Source: Stropharia rugosoannulata (lineage: Eukaryota > Basidiomycota > Agaricomycetes > Agaricales > Strophariaceae). Taken from it: a DNA stretch of 64,000 nucleotides. A program made the translations under genes and the position numbers. This document shows, piece after piece, positions 56,008 to 64,000 of the stretch. The notes under the pieces were generated by a model that was not told where the DNA came from, made no database searches, and saw only the letters and a program-made list of their open reading frames with translations. The stretch lies in NCBI GenBank assembly GCA_028532985.1, contig JANCIK010000004.1, forward strand, positions 2,728,001-2,792,000, in the 5' to 3' direction. The stretch's first letter is position 1, and each line of letters opens with the position of its first letter.

Positions 56008-56229
56008 CTTCGTCAGTGAAGTAACGGTGAGAACACGTTCGGTGGAGGTTGAAAATCCTGCTTTACGATCACATGTTTCACTCGGACGCGATTATATTGA
56101 CGGTGGTAGACGGAGGCAATTTCCTGGGACTCGCGGACGTCTTGCTAACTCTGCGACATTGGCCACCAGTTGTCTCACTTCTGCTCGACTCGTCACTCTA
56201 TGTCTACGTAAGCTTGCATCTTGTGTAGA

Positions 56230-58333
56230 ATGTTCAAGAGAGCAGGAACTGTCTTTAACCAGCGTCTGCTGCGGCGTATCCAAACGCAAACGTCTACACA
56301 AGCACAAGTCCCTATTCGGCGTAATGGGGCAGCTTTAGCCGCTGGCTCTGCCTTTGCTGCTGCTTCATTCTTATGGTACTCGACATCCGAAAAAATTCAT
56401 AATGATCCCCTGATAGGCATAGAGGATCCAGCGAGCGTACCGACACACAAACCTATGCCATTGGACAAACCAAGCGACCCCGAAACTATATATTCATTGG
56501 TGTGGGGTTCTAACAAGTAAGAATTTTCTTCGAAATGTTGGCTATACGGGTACTTAATGTGTCTGTGTAGAAACAAAGTACTTCTTCCAACCGACGCTAC
56601 AAGTGACGAGCATATACGGTCCCCCGTCGTGGCGCGGTGGCTAGACGGCGTTGCACTTCGAGACTTGCAATTCGAACAGAGCCATGCTGCGTGTATTGAC
56701 GCGAGGGGAGACGTATACCAATGGGGTGACGGTTTTTTCGGCAGTTCTTCACAAGGTGTACATACGCCTAAGCTCACGTTGCGAGGAAAGGTGAGTGTCC
56801 CGCCTGGACATGAATATAGTAAATTAACGCCTCGTTTCTAGAATATCATCCAGGTGCAACTCACAGCTGACAAACTATATGCTCTGTCTGCCTCGGGGAA
56901 AATATATGTACTATCTACAGATGCAATGCAGCAAGAGCTGAAGCCAGGATCCCCAACTCCTTCAAGTGATTCTTGGTGGGGAACTGGTTGGCTCTGGGGC
57001 GAAGATGAAACAATTGATTTCGCTGAAGTCACACCCGCTTCCCCCTTTTCGTGGCGGGAGTCGTAAGCGTAATTATCTATACTGACATTCTCTTACTTAC
57101 TCTTCTGCAGCGTTGTATCTATTTCTGCGGGCAAAAACCATCTTCTTGCCCTCACTTCCTTGGGCCGTGTCTTCGGGCACCCCATCAACAAACAGGCGAA
57201 TCATTACGGACAACTGGGCTTCCGAAAGTTCTCTGTCCCGGATGCTTCTGCAGCGGTTATCAAGACTCCTTCCCATCTAGATGTGGAACTTACGCCAAAA
57301 TCCATTTCCGATCCATTTATGAATGCATCCCGTTCTGTTCGAGTAACGTCGACATCAGCTAGTAGTCATAATCTTGCCAATGTTGATGATAAGAACATCC
57401 GATTTTGCACGCAGCTGTATGAGGTACCGGCCTTGAAGGGTATTCAAGTTGCGGAAATAGCCGCGGGTAGTCGCACTAGCTTTGCACGTACGCCTACTGG
57501 TCGTGTGTTAGGTTGGGGTGCCAATGAATTTGGGTACGTTATTTCTGAACAATGTTCCATATATTTGCTTATTGTCATCCTTAGGCAAATCGGGTTGGGA
57601 GCTAATGTCCCGCTGGACACTATCACCGTTCCAACTGAGGTTGTTTTGTGGCGGTTTGTTGGAAGTGAAGTACGGAGCAGATGTACTGGCATGACTGCTG
57701 GTGCGTATCTATTCAGCCACTCTGTGATTTCGACTTACGGAACATAATAGGTGGTGACTTGACTGGCTTTATCGTCGAGCGGCAATCTCATATCGGACCC
57801 TCCACGACCGACTTACTTATGTGCGGCAACGGACAATACGGCGGGCTGGGTAACAGTATTTACACCACATCTCAAGGGAATCCTATTCGCGTGAAAAACC
57901 TCAGTGGCCTTGTTCAATGTGAGCACCCTCCCCTGTAGATTATTGATGAAATGGGAACCTGAACTTTTGTACAGACAATGAAAGTATTCAAGGTGTTGAA
58001 CCAGTCAATTTGGATGAAATAATTATCTCGCCGACCGGTCATGTTTTACTGACCCTTGATTCCTCCGCGGATTCGGGAGGCGTTGGAGGCCAAGATCTCA
58101 TGGTTTGGGGAAGAGGCCGTGAATACGAGTTAGGAAATGGCAAACGTTCGAATGCCGTAAATCCGATGCCGCTTCAAGCTCCAGATGGCGAGGAGCGCTT
58201 TATGCTATTCACCAAGAACGCAAAGGAAGTTAAGGACCTACATGGTAAGGTCTGGAAATACGGCGTGAAAGTCAAGCAGCAAGTTGCGGCGGGATACGAG
58301 AACAGTGTTGTATATTGGAAAGTTGTGCTGTAG
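56230..58333 (+). CDS. FMP25: Mitochondrial RCC1-repeat protein, FMP25-like
   Basis: RCC1-type beta-propeller protein of mitochondria; yeast Fmp25 has been linked to cytochrome bc1 assembly. The N-terminus MFKRAGTVFNQRLLRRIQTQ is basic and amphipathic, followed by one hydrophobic segment (ALAAGSAFAAASFLWYS) that could cross the inner membrane. RCC1 repeats are visible as YSLVWGSNK, GDVYQWGDGFFGSS, GRVLGWGANEFGQIGLGANV, DLLMCGNGQYGGLGNS and DLMVWGRGREYELGNGKRSN. It ends QQVAAGYENSVVYWKVVL, typical of the family. About seven introns. The ATG at 56230 gives the targeting sequence. Confidence 0.88.
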
Positions 58334-58689
58334 TCACGGCTTCATAGAATATTGTAGCACAAACTTAATATTAGTTGCGGTGTATGGCGGAAGAAGTTCC
58401 TTACTTGGAAAGAATCGAAGGATCAGCCTCATTGCTTCCGCATTGTAAATGGTCATCCTCGTTCCGGATGGCCACCTAAAGCAACTTTTAAAGACGATAG
58501 CTCTCCCGTTCTGAGTTTTACATCGCTCCCAGCCCGTAACCAAGCCAGCTGAGCGTAGAACGTTGACGGGCGGTTGTCTATCAACTGTCTTCAAGTCATT
58601 CTCACACTTTTATTACTGCTCTGCCAAACAGCTGCCCTGTATCTCTTAGCCATCCACCATCACGAGCAGTGCTTCTACCACCAGTCGAA
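58334..58689. other. Spacer between FMP25-like and the basic unknown gene
   Basis: These 356 bp contain a 3' end and a promoter; I see no extra feature. Confidence 0.4.
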
Positions 58690-59756
58690 ATGGCTGCCTC
58701 CATCTCCACTCCTCTGTCGTCGCCCGCTCTTTCTTTCACTTCGTATGGTCTCGTATCTAATCGCTCGCGCTCGGTGTCTATGGCATCCCAATCGCTCCGT
58801 CTAAACTCGGACGACTCCGACGATGAGATCGTCTGGAACATCTCCGGAGACTCGACTTCATCTGTTGGATCCTCGGTCGACGAAAGTGACTTTGTCCTAC
58901 TGAGCCATCCTGTCTCTGCTGCACGCTCTGTAACTGGGGAGTCCCTACCGGACGATGAATCGCGGGAACCGATTACCCCTGTCGCCTCGCAAAGCCTGGA
59001 AGAGCGCATGGCGTCGCTCAATATAGCCGACCGTTCTTCCAGCTCTAAACGCGTCGGTAAGAGGGCGAAGAAGGCCTCTGCGAAGCCCGCAGCGCCCGGA
59101 AGTGGCACGATTTCTTCACCAAAGTCGAAAAAGAAGAGTAAGGCGAAGAAGAATGCCACTCCGTCTCCTGGAGTTCCTGCCGTTACACCTTCTGCGAAAG
59201 GGAATGTGAGTCAGGACAAGAAATCCCTAGTCAAGTTTACCGGGCTGGGAGCACGGCCTATTGTCGATGATATCTCAGACCAACTATCGATTGTGTCCTA
59301 CGACAATGAGTCCATGTTGAGCTTGGACTCTCCTACCTTGTATGAAGAGGCCTCGAGTTTCATTTCATCGTACGTTTCCAACTTTCATATCTTGGCCAGT
59401 CACTTATCGATATCTTAACACTCTACTGAACGTAAAGGTTCTTGTCCAATCCAACTGCACAGAACAGCTCCATCTATCGTTTGACGCTCATGCAGTCGAT
59501 CATCATAGAGCTTGGGCTTGCGAGCGCCGCTCTCCCGAGCACACTGCGCGCAGCGAAGGCTTTCCTAAAGTCACACGCCTTCCTCAACATTCGCGAGTAC
59601 GTTGCCGTGCGAGAGCAAGGTCCTGAAGCGGTGCAACGCGCACTGTATCCCAGCAAGAACGCACTGATCAAAGATATCAGGAAGAAGCCCACGCCAATCA
59701 AATGGGTCAAGAAGCACGGATTGCAGGTCCTCCTGGTCGGGTGGGTGCAGCATTAA
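58690..59756 (+). CDS. Unknown protein, disordered Ser-rich N-half and helical basic C-half
   Basis: No named domain recognised. The first exon (MAASISTPLSSPALSFTSYG onwards, about 230 residues) is Ser-rich with an acidic patch LNSDDSDDEIVWNISGD and a Lys-rich stretch SPKSKKKSKAKKN. It then has KSLVKFTGLGARPIVDDISD. The intron (donor GTACGT, acceptor GTAAAG) is in phase 2 and gives SFISSFLSNPT. The C-half, RLTLMQSIIIELGLA and TLRAAKAFLKSHAFLNIREY, then AVREQGPEAVQRALYPSKNA and LIKDIRKKPTPIKWVKKHGL, looks helical and ordered, probably the functional part. It looks like a fungal-lineage protein; function unknown. Confidence 0.72.
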
Positions 59757-60540
59757 TCCCTCTGGGAATAATTTCACCCTCGGCATAGATGGGTGCTGCG
59801 ACATATATCTAGCGCCCATGCGTGCGCTGCTAATGACGGTACGACCACCCGTCAATGTGCTTGATTGACACCTTTTTCTGGTTGCCATGAGCGATTCTAT
59901 TTTGGACATGACTTCTGCACGACGATATATCGACAGAGAAGATGATCATGATGATACTGTAAGATACTCGTGTGTGTGTATATTTTAAGCCTTGCTCTTT
60001 CCTGTGATATTTTTAGATCCTTGTTGTACCTTTTACCTGCGGCTCGTTTGATTACTGCTCACTCGCTCTTTTTGTGTTCATACTCTTGCTACATTGTATC
60101 AAAGCTTATATATGCTATGAGCTTGCTTCCGTGAACTTTTGGATTTTGGCCTTTCTGTAGTTTTTTTTAGTGTATAGTAGGTGCTAGACCAGCGAAGTTT
60201 ATATATAAACGACTCGTTTAAATTTGGGATACATTCTTTGTCTGATAAATATTATCTATGAAATGTCTCCAGCTCAGAGTACTTTGCAATGAGATATAGT
60301 CCGTTAGAATGAGAGGAGCGGAAACGCCGGCGTTAGTAAAGATGATTAATTTGCTTGATTGACTAGGTCTTGATTTGGGGAAGGAGTAGGACGAGCCTAC
60401 TCTATCCCGCCAGATCCCGCCCCGCCAAGGAAAACAACGACTGTCTTTTCTCCGGCGGATCGTTCCCAATATGTTCTTGACATTGAATAAAGGGAATAGA
60501 GATAGCGTTTATTGATTTACAGGCTCAGCTTTGAACTGAT
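59757..60540. other. Convergent 3' region before the first RlpA-like gene
   Basis: These 784 bp hold two 3' ends. They are AT-rich near 59980-60240. No gene, repeat array or RNA is evident. Confidence 0.4.
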
Positions 60541-61738
60541 CTAGTTGGCTGCATCATTGACAAGTCCAGCGTTTAAGAAAAGCTGACCGAAGTTCGCGAG
60601 GAGCTCGACGGACTGCACAATATTGTTTCCCGCCGCAGGGTTGCTTTTCTTGGTTGCTGAAGCAGTGGCAATAGCATTTGAAGTAGGGGCAGAGCTTGAT
60701 GCGACAAGTGCTTTAGCAGAGGCGGAGGTGGAGGTGCTGCTGCTCGAGGCCGCGCTGGACGTCTTGCTCTTGGTGGTTGAGGGAGATGCAGACGACGAAG
60801 GAGGAACCCATACAGAACTACTGGAGGAGGTAGGGGCAACCCATTCCTTGGACGAGGTGGTAGGGGGCACCCACACCTTGGACGAAGTAGTCGGGGCGAC
60901 CCATGCCTTGGAAGAGGTGGCGGGAGCGACCCACTTGCTTGAGGTAGTGGGCGCTACCCAGACCTTGCTGCTCGTGGTGGGGGCAACCCACGCCTTCGAG
61001 GACGTGGTCGGCGGCACCCAGACAGAGGACGACTTCGAAGTCGTGGGTGCTGGCGCTGAACCGCCTTCACCCACAAAGGACCATTCGCCGTAGATAATGC
61101 CCTTGTCCTGGCTATCGAAGTAGCTGAACAGGTCCCGCGTAAGGTCCAGACCGCCATACGGGCATCCGGGGCACTAGAACATCGTTGAGAGGAGAAAGAA
61201 ACACGTGTTTAGTACGGGATTTTATTTAACATGAATATAGGGAGTGCGTACCCTGTCCATGATAGTGGCCGTCGCGGTCTTGCCATTGTACGTCATGGTA
61301 ATCTTCTTGAAGCAGTTAGGGCCGGGATAGCCAGAACCAAATTGCTACACGGCGATTGAGAAACGGGAATCATGGTGCCTTAGGTGGAAGTGTCACATAC
61401 CTCAGCATTAAGGGCGACGATCTAGTAAAAAATAGAAAAGTTAGATGCGTTCTTGACTCTAAGCTATTGTCAGTGACATACGAAGTCTGAACCGCTGTTG
61501 TACTGGCCGCAGGCACCTCTGTGTGTCATTTATGTGGTTAGAGCATATATCCGGAAGAAACACAGAGGACATACAAGCCAGCATCATAGAACGACCAACG
61601 CGCGCTGCTATAACGCTTCGCCAGCTCCCCACTGCGGCGCTTTGCGATGCTCTTGTGGACAGAGCGAGGTCGACTGTCAGCGACTGCGCATGTCGCAAGT
61701 AGAGCCAGAGGCAAGTAAGTGAGAAGAGATGAGAACAT
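60541..61738 (-). CDS. Secreted RlpA-like double-psi beta-barrel protein with repeat tail (copy 1)
   Basis: Expansin/barwin-like secreted protein of the kind seen in fungal cell walls; substrate unknown. MFSSLLTYLPLALLATCAVA is a signal peptide. The barrel begins ARWSFYDAGLGACGQYNSGS and continues NCFKKITMTYNGKTATATIM, then DRCPGCPYGGLDLTRDLFSY and GIIYGEWSFVGEG. The C-terminal half is a low-complexity linker of repeated WVAPTTSSK-type units (about eight) and a Ser/Thr/Ala tail, likely O-glycosylated. It ends FLNAGLVNDAAN. About five small introns. A similar gene lies 760 bp upstream in the same direction, a tandem duplication. Confidence 0.88.
60800..61050. repeat. Minisatellite coding for WVxPTTSSK repeats
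   Basis: About eight units of 27-30 bp, each encoding nine or ten residues of the form WV(A/P)P(T/A)TSSK(A/V), occupy the linker of RlpA-like copy 1. Units differ by a few bases, so the array is not newly amplified. Confidence 0.8.
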
Positions 61739-62499
61739 CCTATTTATGGAAGGTAAAGAGTGTCGGCGTAGTGAATGTAATGTCTCTCGGTATTCGAGAG
61801 TTGTAGCTGGACAGGATGTTCAATGCCTGCGCGGATATCTGTGGAGATATTGATTGGGAGGAGTGGGACAATATCAGAGCAAGTTATAGGTCACTGTTTT
61901 TGTTATATAAAAGGACCGTTTGTCTTAGCAACACGATTGCAATTTGCAAAATGTTCGTCGGCGCAAATTTCAGGGGATAGCCAGCCGCCTGACGAGGCTA
62001 GTCACTCTCACTAAATTTAAACTACTGACGAGCGCCTAACCATGTCCCTGCATTACCTCACCAGTTCGTCTCCTTCAATCAACTCACTTTACCTAAAAGG
62101 TGGCATAGCGCATAACTGCAAACACTTTTCTGAGGGAGTGAAATTGGGGGTCAAACTGCACCGCTTACCCCATTTAGGCTATGATCAGACACTTGGCGCG
62201 CACGGTCTTTACAGGCCTTCAAGAGACACTCTAGATTCCAGAGTCAATGATACTATTATACCAGTGGATCCGGATGAATTGTAGCGTAAGGTTGCAATGC
62301 TCAGGGTATATAAAACACAACGCAGAGCGAATGATGTAGAGGAACATAAACCTTAGCGTAGAAATGAGGTTAAATATTAAATGAAAAAAAAAGCATTTTG
62401 CAATGCAATATATGAATGCGGCGTTGAGAGCACAATGTGTGCCCCAAACATATCCAGGCCGCTCCTTTAAACCTAAACTGAAAGATATGTATTGCTTGA
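61739..62499. other. Spacer between the two RlpA-like genes
   Basis: These 761 bp contain the promoter of copy 1 and the 3' end of copy 2. TTATATAAAAGG at about 61912 could be a TATA box read on the minus strand. An 80-codon ORF (62042-62284) has an ATG but no family features and is not called. Confidence 0.45.
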
Positions 62500-63583
62500 T
62501 TACACGGCTCCGGCAGCGGCGATGAGGCCTCCAATTTGGATAATGCCCTGGTACAGGACGGCGACATTATCCGGTGTGCCTGCTGCCACGGGAGTGGAAG
62601 AACCTGTTGGGATAGCAAGGCCTGACGCAGGTCCAGTCAAGTAGTTGATAGAGGAGGTAGAGGTCGAAGATGTAGACGAGCTGGATGGTGTAGTAGAAGA
62701 CGAAGTCTTCGACGTGGACTTGGACTTGGAGGTCGAGGTACTGGAGCTTGATGGAGACCAAGTGGTGGTGGGAGGGGTCCAAGTTGATGTAGGAGTCTTT
62801 GACTTGGAGGTACTGAGGATGGCCGGAGGTGTCCAAACGGGTGTTGGCTTCCATGTAGTCGACTTTTTGGTAGTGACAGGAGCTGGAGCAGGGGCAGGGG
62901 CAGGGGCCGCCGCAGGAGCAGCGTCGGTAAACTCCCAGTCACCATAGATGATACCTACAGACTGAGGCGCAAAGAACGAGAAAAGGCCTTCAGTAAGATC
63001 AAGACCATTGAATGGGCAACCAGGACACTTCAACCGATGTTAGCCACGTTCATGTCGATTGACTTTGAGAAGACTTACAGTATCGGAAATAGTGGCAACT
63101 GTCGACTGTCCTCCATATGTGATGCGTATAGTCTTGAAGCACCATCCGCTATTCATTTGCTATTAAATTCATATCAACAAACATCAATTCAGTAAGTGCA
63201 TGTATATCATTGATGGTGAAAACTGACAGCAGCATTCATGGCCACAGTCTTTCACAACAGCGATCAGCGTTGACTCTTTATGTACACACTTCCGAACGAC
63301 TCACAAAGTCACTGTTTAGGTGGGGCTGGCCGCAGGAACCGCTTGAAAAACAGGATCAATGAACTTTGGTTGTGAACTGCGGCGCGCCAACTCACGCGTT
63401 TCCGGTCTGAACGTTGTAGAACGACATCCTGGCATTCCCGGCGCGACGGTCGAAAGTCGATACATTCCCAGCTGCGCGTTTTGCAAGATCGTTATGACGG
63501 TTGAGTAGCTTTCCGTGCGAGCTCGCGAGGGCCGCTAAGGGGAAGAGCGAAAGCAGTGAAAGATGCAGGATGTTAGCGAGCAT
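62500..63583 (-). CDS. Secreted RlpA-like double-psi beta-barrel protein (copy 2)
   Basis: Paralogue of the neighbouring gene with the same layout. MLANILHLSLLSLFPLAALA is the signal peptide, followed by a possible Lys-Arg processing site in DLAKRAAGN. The barrel has ARMSFYNVQTGNAACGQPHL, then WCFKTIRITYGGQSTVATIS and DTKCPGCPFNGLDLTEGLFS, then GIIYGDWEFTDAAP. The tail differs: an APAPAPAPAP run, Thr/Trp/Pro segments and a Ser/Thr/Lys stretch. It ends in the hydrophobic YQGIIQIGGLIAAAGAV, which hints at, but does not prove, a GPI signal. Introns near 63036-63080, 63158-63230 and 63340-63395 are approximate. Confidence 0.85.
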
Positions 63584-64000
63584 GGTGGTGAGGAGGGGGG
63601 TGCGTTAATGAGCGTGGTTAGCAAGAGAATGAAACGGCTGCCAGGGAAAACAGAGGGGATCGTGAGTGGTATGGAAAGAGGAGGGCACAAAGAAATACAA
63701 CCACCCTGACAACCACCTCCAAACAATGACAGGCAAATGCCGAACAAATGTCCCCCGCATTCTCCCACTCCCCCTTTAGTCCTAGAATGGTATCTTTATC
63801 ATTCTATATCCTTTCCTACCTCATTCTTTTTGATGTCTTGCACATATCCGCCTCGACGGCAGGCTAGTCGCAGATTGTGACCACTGCTTTACTTTTCCCA
63901 ACCTCGTCACTAGCCGAGCGTCGCACACGAAGGCGCTGCATGGAGCTTATGAGCTGCAATCGCATGAATGTATCCATGATCATTATGTCAGTATGTCAGG
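63584..64000. other. Upstream region of RlpA-like copy 2
   Basis: The last 417 bp hold its promoter. The plus strand is C/T-rich from about 63740. I see no other gene before the window ends. Confidence 0.4.

Noticed and set aside
62042..62284. 80-codon ORF with ATG between the RlpA-like genes
   Set aside because: No recognisable motif, no supporting splice or promoter signal, and it lies in the promoter of copy 1.
1..64000. Secondary-metabolite cluster, CRISPR array, bacterial operon or provirus
   Set aside because: No backbone synthase, repeat-spacer array, operon or viral gene is visible; the isolated MDR reductase and 2OG oxygenase have housekeeping neighbours.

Overview
The window is a gene-dense stretch of a fungal nuclear genome, almost certainly a basidiomycete of the Agaricomycetes type. 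Genes are split by many short introns (about 50-60 nt), spacers are often below 200 bp, gene order mixes both strands, and there is no operon structure. Nearly every gene is a recognisable single-copy eukaryotic housekeeping gene. I read 30 protein-coding genes, one intron-containing tRNA gene and one inverted-repeat transposable element. All splice sites were inferred by hand from reading frame, GT/AG signals and family similarity, without transcript data.

Layout: SHQ1 (partial, -), TRP2 (+), mitochondrial uS2 (-), SSB-type Hsp70 (+), RFC small subunit (-), CAF-1 large subunit (+), SPC24 (-), CAP/SRV2 (-), a mitochondrial GGQ release-factor-like gene (-), MZM1/LYRM7 (-), histone H1 (+), EI24-like (+), SEN34 (-), IAH1 esterase (+), CDC25 (+), CCT1 (+), CDC27/APC3 (+), an acidic unknown protein (+), an SRR1-domain gene with a very large intron (-), TMA20/MCTS1 (-), exportin-1 (-), an MDR oxidoreductase (+), a 2OG-Fe(II) oxygenase (+), RRP3 helicase (-), TRAPPC10/TRS130 (+), an unknown protein with a hydrophobic N-terminus (+), an 834-bp inverted-repeat element, tRNA-Ser(GCU) (-), an FMP25-like RCC1 protein (+), an unknown protein with a basic, conserved-looking C-terminus (+), and two tandem secreted RlpA-like double-psi beta-barrel genes (-).

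Functional themes are replication and cell cycle (RFC, CAF-1, SPC24, H1, CDC25, CDC27), protein folding and translation (SSB, CCT1, TMA20, RRP3, SHQ1), mitochondrial biogenesis (uS2m, release factor, MZM1, FMP25) and trafficking (XPO1, TRAPPC10, EI24, CAP). Several cell-cycle promoters carry the MluI cell-cycle box ACGCGT. Two copies lie in the 182-bp divergent promoter shared by RFC and CAF-1.

I found no obviously novel multi-gene system. The best candidates for a second look are the non-autonomous foldback element (54678-55511), the 11-nt and 21-nt microexons in two adjacent mitochondrial genes (15576-15586 and 16218-16238), two GC-AG introns, the in-frame TGA and oversized repeat-bearing intron in the SRR1 gene, and palindrome clusters at 14892-14914 and 55775-55856.
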